Assembly: GCA_942492635.1 (NCBI GenBank)
Contig: CALOFP010000001.1
Location: 372,001-436,000, forward strand
DNA: 64,000 nucleotides
DNA from: CALOFP01 sp942492635
GTDB lineage: Bacteria; UBP6; UBA1177; CALOFP01
Direction of reading: 5' to 3'
The translations under genes and the position numbers were made by a program. The first letter of the stretch is position 1. Every line of letters starts with the position of its first letter. Shown here one piece after another: positions 24,056 to 33,584 of this stretch. The notes beneath the pieces are model-generated. The model was not told the origin of the DNA, ran no database searches, and saw only the letters and a list, made by a program, of their open reading frames with translations.

Positions 24056-25933
24056 ATGAAAAAGACGATAACGCTTATTCTCGCTGCTCTTTTTTCGGCA
24101 TCCCTTTTCGGAGCCGAAGTTGCTGAGACGTACTACGGATACAATCCGAACAGCCAGGGAATTCTAACACTCATAGGAACTGATGAGGAGATAACCTACA
24201 GCATCACACCACTTCCGGACGGAATAGCCGTCGAGGGCAAGATTGCAAGGATGGAAAAGCATATTATTCCACTTCTCACAACACGGCACTTCAAGATCGA
24301 AACTTCCAAACCTCTTGTGGCCGTTCTCGGATCGGTATGGGCAAGCAACATCTGGGGCAGTTTCTTCTATCCCACTGCAGGAGACGGTAAAAAATCCTAT
24401 GGGCAAACATTTTATATAAGTCCGGCGGTAGTTACCTTCAATACGGAAACCATTGTTTTCACAAGAGATGAAAAGACAGTTGTCACCGTCAAAAACAGCG
24501 AAGGTGAAGTTGTATCCCAAAGCGACGAACTTGGGGCAAACTCTATCTGGAAACCGCAAAATCTTGTCGGAGGTATTGTCTACAAAATCGAAGCCACCGG
24601 CACCATATCGGTTCAGAGCAACGCAGCCAACGGCCTGACGAACGTTCCGCCAATCCCCGGAGGGCGGACAACGGAAGATTGCAACAACGACCTCGGCAGG
24701 AGATTTTTCTTCTCGACATTCCAGCAGGGAGCGGAAACAGGCACATTCGCTGTCTACAATCCGACAGATATAGAGGCCAGATTCAAGGTATTTGATCTAA
24801 GAACAGGCAAGGTTCTGCTCAACAACAGCGGAGAGGAGACAACGACCCTTCCCGCAGGAGAAAGTTACTATCAGGGTAACGTCGGAAAAGCCTACTATCG
24901 CCTTGAAACCGAAGGTGAGAGCCAAGTTACCGTCTGGGGCGGTTCCACCCAGACTGGACACCAGCTGGAGGACATGGGTGACGACATGACCCTCAACTTC
25001 GGCTACAGGGCCCAGGACATACTGGTCAACGGCGGAAACCAGGGAGCCTACCTCTTCGTAGGTGACGACGATACATCTGTGGTGATTAACGGTGGGGAAC
25101 CTGAGATCATGAACAGGGATGACTTTCTCAATCTCGCTCCGTTCACAACATGGCACATAGTTGCCAGCAAACCGGTTACAGTACAGACAATCGGCGGAAT
25201 CGGTGGTCCCGGACTTGACGACTGGGCGGTAGCCCTCAGGCCGGCGCTTCACTACGACACCGACGGCGACGGTAAAGCCGACTGGGACGAGGGCAGCAGC
25301 TGCAGGTCTGTTGCTCCGGATTATGACGACGACGGAATTCCGGAATATCTGGATATCGACGCGGATAACGACGGTACGGAGGATAAAAACGACAAATGCA
25401 TCTACGACCCGAATAAGACGGAACCCGGCCAGTGCGGATGCGGTAAAAAAGAAGACGATGCTGACGAAGACGGAACTGCAGACTGCAACGACCAGTGCCC
25501 CGATGATCCCGAAAAAGCCGAGCCGGGCAAGTGCGGATGCGGAGAAAGCGATAGAGACAGTGACGGCGACGGAGTCAGTGACTGCGTTGACAAATGTCCG
25601 GAAGATTCGGGCAAAATCAAACCCGGCGAATGCGGTTGCGGAAACAGCGAGACCAGCTGCAAAGAGACTCCTGATGAAGAAAAGGGTGATGATGACATAT
25701 CAGTTTCAGACGAGAACAACTCCATTTCTGACGGTGATTCATCCGGCAGCACCGAAAAGGTGTCCGATGGTGAAATAATCGATGAGACATCCGATATCGA
25801 TATCAACTATCAGAACGACATCGATGAAAAATCTGACGATGATATGAAGTCGGATAAAAAAACCGACGGAAAAAAGAAATCCACAGATTCTGATGACTCA
25901 AAAGACAGCGGCTGCAGCCTTATCGTAATTTAG
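24056..25933 (+). CDS. secreted paralogue with thrombospondin type-3-like repeats
   Basis: This 625-residue protein is a tandem paralogue of the one upstream, nine bases away, with a GGAGG-type ribosome binding site. The signal peptide is MKKTITLILAALFSASLFG; the mature part begins with the same ETYYGYNPN. The beta-rich region, GLTNVPPIPGG and GDDMTLNFG motifs, and the calcium-binding repeats (DIDADNDGTED, PGQCGCG, DSDGDGVSDCVDKCP) are shared. It has one fewer repeat than its neighbour. The acidic linker ends in DSGCSLIVI, parallel to SGCSILFI in the other gene. Probably co-expressed; function unknown. Confidence 0.78.
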   Translation: MKKTITLILAALFSASLFGAEVAETYYGYNPNSQGILTLIGTDEEITYSITPLPDGIAVEGKIARMEKHIIPLLTTRHFKIETSKPLVAVLGSVWASNIWGSFFYPTAGDGKKSYGQTFYISPAVVTFNTETIVFTRDEKTVVTVKNSEGEVVSQSDELGANSIWKPQNLVGGIVYKIEATGTISVQSNAANGLTNVPPIPGGRTTEDCNNDLGRRFFFSTFQQGAETGTFAVYNPTDIEARFKVFDLRTGKVLLNNSGEETTTLPAGESYYQGNVGKAYYRLETEGESQVTVWGGSTQTGHQLEDMGDDMTLNFGYRAQDILVNGGNQGAYLFVGDDDTSVVINGGEPEIMNRDDFLNLAPFTTWHIVASKPVTVQTIGGIGGPGLDDWAVALRPALHYDTDGDGKADWDEGSSCRSVAPDYDDDGIPEYLDIDADNDGTEDKNDKCIYDPNKTEPGQCGCGKKEDDADEDGTADCNDQCPDDPEKAEPGKCGCGESDRDSDGDGVSDCVDKCPEDSGKIKPGECGCGNSETSCKETPDEEKGDDDISVSDENNSISDGDSSGSTEKVSDGEIIDETSDIDINYQNDIDEKSDDDMKSDKKTDGKKKSTDSDDSKDSGCSLIVI

Positions 25934-26210
25934 AAGATCCTCAGTACGATCCCCTTTTCAATCGACACATATCCACAGATACACACAGGTTGGCGAAATT
26001 TTGCCAAATTGGTTCGGACGGCATCTTCAGATAACTTCTTTGAGCTGTCAAAAGGTCGTAAATTGATTGAAAAATGAAAAAAATTCCTATTCCCATGACA
26101 AATCTTGGGCTTAAATATCTTAATCTTTGCCTATCTATATTTATCTGTGGAAGAAAAACAGGGCGACCCGGCGGGTCGCCCCTAGGCGGAGGTTTATGCC
26201 GTATCTTTTT
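25934..26210. other. intergenic region between convergent genes
   Basis: About 280 bases. They hold a CACATATCCACAGATACACA stretch (25969-25988), a near-palindrome TTGGCGAAATTTTGCCAA at 25990-26007, and the GC hairpin at 26161-26181 listed separately. Confidence 0.6.
26161..26181 (-). terminator. GC-rich hairpin, likely terminator of the TonB operon
   Basis: GGGCGACCC, a three-base loop and GGGTCGCCC form a perfect 9-bp stem. Read on the minus strand it is followed by TGTTTTTC, and it lies about 30 bases past the last gene of the minus-strand operon. The same architecture appears in dispersed elements at 31781 and 55474, so it may be a mobile palindrome used as a terminator. Confidence 0.65.
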
Positions 26211-27023
26211 TTAATCGATAACTACCTTAACGTGCATGTAGTCCATTCCCAGAAGATCCTGCGATCTTTCATCTGCGCCTTCCGCCTTGTCCCGGATTAT
26301 GAGGAAAAGGTCGTACTCCCCCTTCTGGATTCCGTCATCGCCCTCTTCTCCTCTGATTGAGATCACAACCTGATCTTTGTACTGGTTCGCATCGGCATCG
26401 GATCCGAGTAGCTTGGCAATTTCATCATCATCCCAGCTTACGTACAGTTCCCCATTACCTTTTTTGGATTTTGTTATCTTCCACCTGTAGATGACCTTGC
26501 CTATGGAGGGGTCTATTTTGTTGTCGACAATGGCGCGAAGGGCAAAGTAGTCGGGTGCTCCTGCCGCATTAAAATGAATTTTACCGTTTTCAACTCGCTC
26601 CTTTTTATTGCCGTGAACAAGTTCTATTCCCTTGATTTTGGACGGAATGTAGTTTGAATTTTTCTTAACACGAACCCTTTTCTGTATGGCCAGTTTCTTT
26701 CCATCTATCTCGGTTATGCCCAAAAGTGTGTACTCTCCTTCTTCGCTCTTTTCCGGAACCGGAACCTCTGCAAAGCGGGTATAGGTTGAAATCACGGGAG
26801 ATCGGTCACCAAGCATCCAGTAAACTGGAATATTCATATCCTGGTCCACTGTGCTTCCGGCAACAAGCAGCTTCACACGGAAGGATTCGGCCGGAGCAAC
26901 CTCCGGATTGGAGATGGACACACCTAGAACCTTGGGCTTTTCCACCATGTAATCGGGATCGAAATCGCCTCCGCAGGAGAGCATGAGGATGGATAAAACA
27001 ATCATTAAAACTATCTTTTTCAT
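26211..27023 (-). CDS. lipoprotein at the end of the TonB operon
   Basis: This 270-residue protein starts MKKIVLMIVLSILMLSCGGD, a lipoprotein signal with lipobox LMLSC. The ATG at 27023 follows GGAGAATGAT; the longer frame to 27044 would overlap the receptor. The mature part is beta-rich with one or more Ig-like stretches (VLGVSISNPEVAPAESF, then VKLLVAG) and no catalytic motif I recognise. Directly after the TonB-dependent receptor, with a ten-base gap, it probably helps bind or deliver the receptor's substrate at the outer membrane. Confidence 0.75.
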   Translation of the reverse strand: MKKIVLMIVLSILMLSCGGDFDPDYMVEKPKVLGVSISNPEVAPAESFRVKLLVAGSTVDQDMNIPVYWMLGDRSPVISTYTRFAEVPVPEKSEEGEYTLLGITEIDGKKLAIQKRVRVKKNSNYIPSKIKGIELVHGNKKERVENGKIHFNAAGAPDYFALRAIVDNKIDPSIGKVIYRWKITKSKKGNGELYVSWDDDEIAKLLGSDADANQYKDQVVISIRGEEGDDGIQKGEYDLFLIIRDKAEGADERSQDLLGMDYMHVKVVID

Positions 27024-27033
27024 ATCATTCTCC

Positions 27034-29511
27034 CTAAAAATCACCCTTAAATCCGAGAAATACCATTATCGGAATCGAAGTCATGTTCTTTTTTTCCGTG
27101 TAGTCGTCGTTGTAGACAACATCAAGCGCGTTCTTGCGGAAATAGGCGTTCTGGACATCGACATATGTCGAGAGTATCCAGTTGTCGAAAATCCAGTATT
27201 TATCAATTCTTACATCAAGCTGATGACGTGCGGGCATCCGATCCTCGTTGATCGAGCCTTCGTAGATCGGTGTATAGCTGTTGTTATCAGCATCATACAT
27301 GGTCTCGACATCGGTAAGGTCGGTAAAAGGCTTTCCGGAAACGTAACTGAAGCGGGCACCGAACTGCCAGTAGCGGTTGGGTTTGTAGCTTGCCACGAGT
27401 GTCAGGTTGTGGGGAATATCCATATCGAAGTAGCGCCAATCCTTTCCGCTTCCGTCCTTTCTTTTCGACACGCCGAATGAGTAGGAAACCCATCCGAAAA
27501 AGTTGTCGGTCATGTTGTGACGAAGAAGTACCTCTGCTCCGTATGCGTATCCTTTTCCTTCATTTATGTAGTCGCTCGCACCTTTGTCACCCCTTACAAC
27601 CATGTCGAAGAAGTGTTTGTAGTACCCCTGAACATCGAGAAACAGGTTGTCGGTCAGGTCGGCCTCGACACCTCCTATGAAGTGAACGCTTCGCTCCGGA
27701 TCGATTCCGGCCTTTCCCCAGGGCGGCATGCGTTCGTCGAAAGATGCAAACTTGGAGTAGAGTCCCGTCGCCGCTTTGAAACGGAGCCATTTAAAGGGCG
27801 AATATCGTACCGAAAGTCTCGGATCAACATAGTAGCTGTCGTTGAATTCGTCATGGACGTAGGTAACCAGCGCTCCCGGAGTTACAAGAAACTTTCCGAT
27901 TTTTATCCTGTCCATCAGTGAGATTCCACCCATCAGATAGGCCTGGCCGTTGTGATCCTCGATCTCCTCCTCGAAGGGATTGTAACCTACCTCACCCTCC
28001 TTTGGGGGAGCGTAGAAGTTGCTGTCCATCTTGAAGTACCCGGGAACGACTCTCATCGCACCGACAAGAGTATGGCTCTTTCCTATCTTGTATTCCGCCT
28101 TTTCAGAGAGGCTGAACTGGTAGTTGTTCATCTCGATGTTGGCTCTGGGTCCGATTGAGATCTTGTTGTGAGAATACATTACCATCGGGGAGAGAACGGA
28201 CTTGAATCCCTTGTTTTTATAGTGCCACTCGGTAATTACCTCTCCGAAGTGGCTTCCGTATTTAAGTGTGTCGGAAAAACCTGCGGCCTCCGCCTCGCTG
28301 TCGAACTTCATTTTCATGCTGTCTGTGGAGCCGATAGCGATAACCTTCAGCTTGCTGCGCTTTGAAAACTCGTGGGTGTAGACTGTCATGGTGTCGTAAT
28401 AGGTGGGATATGTCGTAAAGTTGGCCATATCACCCATCTCGGTCGTACTTGAGAGAAGCTTCATGTAGAGATCGAGAAACCCTCTTTTTATACTGAATGA
28501 AATCGAATCCTTATCAGTAATCGGACCTTCAACCATGACCGAGGATGAAAGAAGCGAAAGATTTGCGTATCCGCCGAACCTGTCCTTTCTGGGATCACGG
28601 ATGTTCACCTTGATCACGCCGCCGGTTGCCTCCGCGTACTCTGGACTGAATCCTCCCGCGTAGAAATCGATCGATTCAACCATTTCGGGCTCGATGATAC
28701 TCTCCATTCCACCGAAGTGGTAGAGCTGGGGAACCCAGTGGTCGTTGACGTGGTACATGCTGTCTTCAGGGCCCGATCCGCGGATAACGAGTCCGCTTCC
28801 ATAACCGTTGAAAACGGAGAGGGAGTTGACGCCGGGCATGGAGGTGATCACCTTGAGCACATCGCGATTTGCGCCGGGAGTCGAAACAGCCTCCTGAACA
28901 GTCACACGCTGGACGCTCACTTCACTCTTGGGTTTTTTTGTACGTACCACAATTTCGTAGGGATTAATCACGAGAGAATCCATGCGAAGGGTCAGATCCA
29001 GTTTCTCACCCTTTTTTACCCAGATTCTCTCCTCCAGCTTTTCATAGCCGACGACAGGAGCGAGAATACGGTACCAGCCGGGAACGAGCTTGAGTTCGAA
29101 CTTTCCCTCTTTATCTGTCATGAGCGGAATTGTCGCATCATTTCCCTTTATGTAGAATGTCGTATCCTTGAGCGGCCTCCTTGTTCCCCTTTCCACCATT
29201 TTTCCGGTGACAATTGAAAGAACCGGAGCGATAACGCTTGGAGGAAGAGGCGCAGGCTCATTCTCAATTACAAGTTCCGTGGTAACTGTTCCGGCTGCAA
29301 CATCTCTGTCGCTTTCAATTTCCGGAGCATTGTCGGAATCCGAAATTTCCGTTTGAGAATCGACCGAATCTTCATCACCTATATCATCAGCTGAATCTGA
29401 TGCGACTTCATTCAAGGATGAATCTTGATCGCCGTATTCGACATCGATATCAGTCACTTCCGCAAATAGAAAGAGCGGAACAAGAGTAAAAATCACTAAA
29501 ACAATTTTCAT
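27034..29511 (-). CDS. TonB-dependent receptor with N-terminal carboxypeptidase-like domain
   Basis: This receptor of 825 residues starts at the ATG at 29511, behind GAGGAGGGGG, with signal peptide MKIVLVIFTLVPLFLFA. An acidic, disordered N-terminal stretch comes first. Next is a carboxypeptidase regulatory-like domain (GKMVERGTRRPLKDTTFYI to LDLTLRMD), then the plug (DVLKVITSMPGVNSLS, VIRGSGPEDSMYHVND, SPEYAEATGGVIKV), then a long beta-barrel ending in Phe (VFLGFKGDF), the usual outer-membrane C-terminus. It imports a substrate, such as a metal chelate, cofactor or glycan, using TonB energy. The carboxypeptidase-like domain is typical of SusC-like and peptide/glycan receptors, but no SusD gene is adjacent. 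Confidence 0.9.
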   Translation of the reverse strand: MKIVLVIFTLVPLFLFAEVTDIDVEYGDQDSSLNEVASDSADDIGDEDSVDSQTEISDSDNAPEIESDRDVAAGTVTTELVIENEPAPLPPSVIAPVLSIVTGKMVERGTRRPLKDTTFYIKGNDATIPLMTDKEGKFELKLVPGWYRILAPVVGYEKLEERIWVKKGEKLDLTLRMDSLVINPYEIVVRTKKPKSEVSVQRVTVQEAVSTPGANRDVLKVITSMPGVNSLSVFNGYGSGLVIRGSGPEDSMYHVNDHWVPQLYHFGGMESIIEPEMVESIDFYAGGFSPEYAEATGGVIKVNIRDPRKDRFGGYANLSLLSSSVMVEGPITDKDSISFSIKRGFLDLYMKLLSSTTEMGDMANFTTYPTYYDTMTVYTHEFSKRSKLKVIAIGSTDSMKMKFDSEAEAAGFSDTLKYGSHFGEVITEWHYKNKGFKSVLSPMVMYSHNKISIGPRANIEMNNYQFSLSEKAEYKIGKSHTLVGAMRVVPGYFKMDSNFYAPPKEGEVGYNPFEEEIEDHNGQAYLMGGISLMDRIKIGKFLVTPGALVTYVHDEFNDSYYVDPRLSVRYSPFKWLRFKAATGLYSKFASFDERMPPWGKAGIDPERSVHFIGGVEADLTDNLFLDVQGYYKHFFDMVVRGDKGASDYINEGKGYAYGAEVLLRHNMTDNFFGWVSYSFGVSKRKDGSGKDWRYFDMDIPHNLTLVASYKPNRYWQFGARFSYVSGKPFTDLTDVETMYDADNNSYTPIYEGSINEDRMPARHQLDVRIDKYWIFDNWILSTYVDVQNAYFRKNALDVVYNDDYTEKKNMTSIPIMVFLGFKGDF

Positions 29512-29521
29512 AACCCCCTCC

Positions 29522-30133
29522 TCAGAGAATTCCTTTTGAACAGATGAGAGAAACCATCGATTCAACGAGGGAACCGCTCTTCTTAGCGCGGGTTTTGCAG
29601 ATGTTGAAGAAGATGATGGCGGGAATGGCAACTGCAAGACCGACAGCGGTAGCGATGAGAGCCTCAGAAATACCGCCCATTACAACCTGGGGACCGCCCT
29701 TTCCGGCAGCTCCGAGATCGGCGAACGCCTTCATGATACCGAGAACTGTTCCGAGAAGACCGACGAACGGTGCGTTTGAACCGACACTGCCGAGAAAGGC
29801 TGAAAATCTCTCCCAGGATGAGCGTTCCTGGATGAGTACCGAGTGAACCTTCTCACGAAACGCCTCTTTGCCCTCGACTTTTCCCGAAAGTCCCATGAGT
29901 ACAACCCATGTTTCTGAAGCTGGATTGGCCTTGAGAACCTTTTTAACATCTTCCTTTGTATCGGCGTCTTCCAGTTCCCTGAGGAGATCCCGGCCGTTGC
30001 GGGTAAGTTTTCTGATGAAGAAAAAGAGCCTCTCTATGAAAAGACCTATAACCAGAACACTGATCGCGGCAAGCATGTAGAGAATGATGCGCGCAGCATA
30101 AAAAGCCATAATCGAAATCTGAGTTGTAATCAT
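29522..30133 (-). CDS. exbB: ExbB/TolQ-type proton channel subunit
   Basis: This 203-residue inner-membrane protein has three predicted transmembrane segments. The first is IILYMLAAISVLVIGLFI. The second and third flank the family signature VGSNAPFVGLLGTVLGIMKAF and ISEALIATAVGLAVAIPAII. It forms the proton-conducting complex with ExbD that drives TonB. AGGAGG precedes the ATG. It lies between tonB and the receptor gene, with a 204-base gap before it in which a separate promoter could sit. Confidence 0.92.
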   Translation of the reverse strand: MITTQISIMAFYAARIILYMLAAISVLVIGLFIERLFFFIRKLTRNGRDLLRELEDADTKEDVKKVLKANPASETWVVLMGLSGKVEGKEAFREKVHSVLIQERSSWERFSAFLGSVGSNAPFVGLLGTVLGIMKAFADLGAAGKGGPQVVMGGISEALIATAVGLAVAIPAIIFFNICKTRAKKSGSLVESMVSLICSKGIL

Positions 30134-30337
30134 TGAAACCTCCTTTGTTATTTCCGTGTTGCATCATCCCGAGTTCCATCCCTTTTTCCAATAAAAAGTC
30201 GGGGGCGATTATTTCAATAACTCCCCCACCCCCTTTCGACAGGAAAAACATTCCACAGGAATTTTTTTCTTACCTCTCTCAATTAAAAAGAGGGGAGAAA
30301 TCATGCACCACATTTCACAAGTTAATATTCACCAACT

Positions 30338-31174
30338 TTAAATATCCATTACAAATTTCACGGGGATATCGATTGATGTGGCGACAGCCTTTCCGTCGAT
30401 CATTCCCGGTTTGAACCTTGTCTTTTTCATCGCCTTTTTTGCGGCCTTGCTGAAAAGAGCGTGATCCGATCGCTTCACCTTTACGGAAATCACCCTTCCC
30501 TTCTCATTAATCAGGACGGTGAGAAGAACCTCACCCTCAAGTTCCTCGTCGAGCAGCTCCTCCGGATACTCCGGCTTTACGCGGCTTTTGTAGACCGGCA
30601 GGGAAGAAAGCTCGAAGGATGGAACCGGCGCCGTTGTAAACTTCTTGATATTGGGATCGATCTTAGACTCCTTGAGTTTATTTCCGGCGTAGTAATCCTT
30701 CACCTTCTCAGGCGGCGTATACTCCTTCTCCTGCTCCTTCATAAGTGTGTTTCCTACACGGACACCGATACCGCTGCCCTTTCCTGCGACCACACTCTTT
30801 TTCGTCACACCGAAAACCGGCTTCACATCCGTATCCTGAACCTTTCCGTCAGGTTTCTTCCGCACATGGGAAACAGGTGCCTCGTTTACCGTTTTCTTCC
30901 TGAACTTCGCCACCTTTTTAACCCTGTAGACCTTTTTCGGCTCGGGTTTCGGCTTCGGTTTAGGTTTAGGCTTCACCTTCTTCACAATCTTTTTCGGCTC
31001 CGGCTTCGGCTGCGGTTTCTTTTCCGTCTTTACCTCGAAAGTAATCACTTGCGAATGCTTGAACGCCCTGCGGACAGGACTCTCCTCAACCTTTTTCATG
31101 AAGAGAAAAAAGGCGCCGTGAAGCAGAAACGAGAGTGCAATACCGATCGCCAGAAACTTGTCGTCACGACGCAT
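30338..31174 (-). CDS. tonB: TonB energy transducer
   Basis: This 278-residue protein has one N-terminal transmembrane helix (ALSFLLHGAFFLFM), then a Pro/Lys-rich periplasmic spacer with repeated KPKP and KPEP units. The C-terminal TonB domain carries YPEELLDEELEGEVLLTVLI and KKAMKKTRFKPGMIDGKAV. It spans the periplasm to contact the receptor's TonB box. The start overlaps the exbD stop as TGATG. Confidence 0.92.
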   Translation of the reverse strand: MRRDDKFLAIGIALSFLLHGAFFLFMKKVEESPVRRAFKHSQVITFEVKTEKKPQPKPEPKKIVKKVKPKPKPKPKPEPKKVYRVKKVAKFRKKTVNEAPVSHVRKKPDGKVQDTDVKPVFGVTKKSVVAGKGSGIGVRVGNTLMKEQEKEYTPPEKVKDYYAGNKLKESKIDPNIKKFTTAPVPSFELSSLPVYKSRVKPEYPEELLDEELEGEVLLTVLINEKGRVISVKVKRSDHALFSKAAKKAMKKTRFKPGMIDGKAVATSIDIPVKFVMDI

Positions 31175-31593
31175 CAGCTCTCCTCCGCTTCATATTCCAC
31201 GTTGATTGCAAACTTGTAGATATCGAGCTTCCGAATCATATCGATCACGCCGATAACCTTTTCGTGATAGACCTTCCTGTCGGCGCTGATGATCACCTGA
31301 ATCTCCGGATTTTTCTCCTTGGCGCTGCGGATTTCAGCCTGCATCGCCTCAAAGGAATCGAGCTTCTTTCCGCCCAGGTAGTACTCACCCTCCTTTGAAA
31401 TGACAACGGAAAGCGAAGTCGACTCAACCTCCTTTCCCGTAGCCGCGTGTGGAAGATCCACATCGATGGCTGACTCCTGTGTGAAACTGGAAACCAGCAT
31501 GAAAATAATCAGAAGCACGAGCATAATGTCCACAAGGGGAGTCACATTGATCCCTGAGATGATGTCGTCATTGTTCTCTGTAAAACCGGCCAT
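31174..31593 (-). CDS. exbD: ExbD/TolR family protein
   Basis: This 139-residue protein has one transmembrane helix. INVTPLVDIMLVLLIIFMLV contains the membrane Asp essential for proton coupling. ATG 31593 is chosen because AGGAGG precedes it and the encoded MAGFTENNDDIISG is the usual cytoplasmic leader; the longer frame to 31668 lacks this. It is the first gene of the TonB operon. Confidence 0.92.
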   Translation of the reverse strand: MAGFTENNDDIISGINVTPLVDIMLVLLIIFMLVSSFTQESAIDVDLPHAATGKEVESTSLSVVISKEGEYYLGGKKLDSFEAMQAEIRSAKEKNPEIQVIISADRKVYHEKVIGVIDMIRKLDIYKFAINVEYEAEES

Positions 31594-31780
31594 AATATCC
31601 TCCTGAAGCTTAAAATCAACGGTCGTCACAAATGGATTAGACACCGAGAAAACAGAAAGTGTTACCACGAAAACAAATTTTTTGAACTTTTTTTACCAAG
31701 AGAGCACACAACATTTCTTCGGAACGCTAAGACACCTCACCATAAACCTTTGTTTTATCTGCGATTTACAACACACAACC

Positions 31781-31808
31781 GTAGGGGCGTGCCTCCGTGT
31801 GCGCCCGA
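31781..31808 (+). repeat. GTAGGGGCG-type palindromic element
   Basis: This 28-bp element starts GTAGGGGCGTGCC and ends GCGCCCG. It recurs in the opposite orientation at 55474-55501, beginning GGGCGCACGACGG there. The hairpin at 26161 has the same outline. Confidence 0.7.
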
Positions 31809-31812
31809 AATA

Positions 31813-31900
31813 CAGAACGCTTCGCTTGTGAACGCTGACGCTTGAGAACGGCGCGCTTCGCGGCCTTGAGAACATCTGCTCTTCGGCAGGCTTTGGCGGG
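31813..31900. repeat. AGAACG-type dispersed repeats
   Basis: Several AGAACGC...CGCTT units, including TTGAGAACGGCGCGCTTCG, closely matching the repeats after the lipoprotein gene at 20146-20215. Confidence 0.65.
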
Positions 31901-32034
31901 AAAAGCCTCAGCATTGGCAAGCCCGTACAACAACCAATTGATTTCATTAAGCAAACGCTTCAAATATTGGGGTAAAACCCCGATTCCAGAAACAAACAAT
32001 ATTAATAATAGAAGCGCTATTTTCATTAATGGTA

Positions 32035-32312
32035 AAATCTCAATTCCTTTTCCGCTTCCAAATCCAACCCAAAAAATATCCTGACCAATTCAGCCGCTGG
32101 AACGATCGAATTATTTGTATCTTGATGAAAACAGCCACTGAATCGACCTCAAAAAAAATAATCTGTTGACAAGAGCCGTTAATTCGGTCCTAATTTTTTT
32201 AATATCGTAAAATCAGCGTCTGAACTGGCGGTGATATTTGTTTTCAGAAGAATCTGACGACTGGATTTGGCGAGATATTTGTTTTATGATCGAATCAGAG
32301 GCTGATACGGGG
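32035..32312 (+). repeat. ~270-bp dispersed repeat, copy A
   Basis: This stretch aligns along its length with 55125-55393. Shared blocks include CAGCCGCTGGAACGAT, GAATTATTTGTAT / AAATTATTTGTAT, and GATATTTGTTTTCA. Internally it has CTGG-centred sub-units about 40 bp apart in part. It has no coding potential. It could be a non-autonomous mobile element or a family of structured intergenic repeats. Confidence 0.75.
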
Positions 32313-32384
32313 TGGAAAATGTTTTTACAGGTCTCTGATTTGAAAAATCCGGCATTCCCTTTTGCTTTTTGTAAGATTCGAAAA

Positions 32385-33584
32385 CTATCCGGAGATCAGC
32401 CAATCGGGTAAATATTCGTGAATAATACCATCGACGCTACTTCTTGGAATTTTGTCCATTGTCAATAGATACTTCGGATAATTGTCCATTATTTTATAAA
32501 AAGGCCTCATTTCCCTCTCTCTGACCTTTTCATCAGCCAGCAAGTAAGAAACCTGGATATATATCAACTCCCCATCGTTTCTTGCAACAAAATCTATCTC
32601 GTAATCATCAAATTTTCCAATTGTTACATCATACCCCCTTTCTTTCAATTCAATATATACAATATTCTCGAGATATGCATTTATATCATTTTCCCGATAC
32701 CCGAACATGGCGTGTTTGAAACCCAATTCTGTAAGATAATACTTCTCATATGTTTCAAGTATTTTTTTTCCTTTCAAATCATATCTTGAGACACGGTTTA
32801 TGACCAATGCTGTCTCTAAGTAGTTAATATAGTTATAGATAGTTTCAAGACTTACAGAACGTTTCTGGCTTTTGAAATATGCGGCTATCTTCCTTCCTGA
32901 AAAAGTGTTCCCTATATTATCAGCGATAAATAGCAAAAGTTTATTTAAGAGCGCAACATCTCTAATTTTGTTCCTGAAGATTACATCTTTCAGAATTACA
33001 CTGTCACTGACGGCGGAAAGATACTGGTAAATGTTATCTTTCTGCAAGTATAGATTATGGATTCCGGGCATTCCGCCGTACTGTAAAAATTCATTAAAAA
33101 GAGTCGCTCTATCTGCCCCGTACTCTCTGAACAGAGAATATTCTGAGAATGTCAATGGAAAGATTCGAAACTCCACATACCTTCCGGAAATTAAAGTTGC
33201 AAGTTCTCCGGAAAGCAGCTTTGAGTTTGAACCTGTTATAAAAATATCCGCATCATCATCCGCCAGAAGTGAGTTCACAAGCTTTTCCCAACTTGGAATT
33301 TCCTGGACTTCATCAATAAAAAGATAGAGTTTGCTTTCAGCTTCATTCTTCTTTTCCTTTATAAATTTGTAGAGCTCCACAAAATCCAGGAAACGACTAT
33401 TTTCAATAGACTCCATATTGATATAGACAATTCTATCAGCTGAAACCCCGGATTTTTTCAGATGCTGACTAAGAATTTTCATTATCGTGCTTTTCCCTGT
33501 TCGCCTCATACCGGAGATTACCTTTATTAATGGTTTGTCGATGAAAGGAATTATTTTTTTGAGATAGTTTTGTCTAGTGAACAT
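32385..33584 (-). CDS. AAA ATPase with DUF4143 C-terminal domain
   Basis: This 399-residue ATPase has Walker A GMRRTGKSTIM at residues 25-35, Walker B LYLFIDEVQEI near residue 107 and sensor-1-like ADIFITGSNSKLL. Its C-terminal part, including IYIQVSYLL and DYEIDFVARNDGELI, matches the DUF4143 nuclease-like fold. These AAA_14/DUF4143 proteins are widespread, are often horizontally acquired and have no well-defined function. GGAGG precedes the ATG. The gene stands alone and its codon use looks more AT-rich than its neighbours. Confidence 0.87.
   Translation of the reverse strand: MFTRQNYLKKIIPFIDKPLIKVISGMRRTGKSTIMKILSQHLKKSGVSADRIVYINMESIENSRFLDFVELYKFIKEKKNEAESKLYLFIDEVQEIPSWEKLVNSLLADDDADIFITGSNSKLLSGELATLISGRYVEFRIFPLTFSEYSLFREYGADRATLFNEFLQYGGMPGIHNLYLQKDNIYQYLSAVSDSVILKDVIFRNKIRDVALLNKLLLFIADNIGNTFSGRKIAAYFKSQKRSVSLETIYNYINYLETALVINRVSRYDLKGKKILETYEKYYLTELGFKHAMFGYRENDINAYLENIVYIELKERGYDVTIGKFDDYEIDFVARNDGELIYIQVSYLLADEKVREREMRPFYKIMDNYPKYLLTMDKIPRSSVDGIIHEYLPDWLISG

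Larger units (their letters stand above)
31594..32384. other. repeat-rich intergenic region
   Basis: About 790 bases upstream of the TonB operon, with no supported gene. Short ORFs here fall within repeats and lack ribosome binding sites. It contains a GTAGGGGCG palindromic element at 31781-31808, AGAACG-type repeats at 31813-31900 and one copy of the ~270-bp dispersed element (32035-32312). Confidence 0.7.

Noticed and set aside
31693..32084. Short ORFs on both strands upstream of exbD
   Set aside because: They run through AGAACG-type repeats and lack ribosome binding sites.
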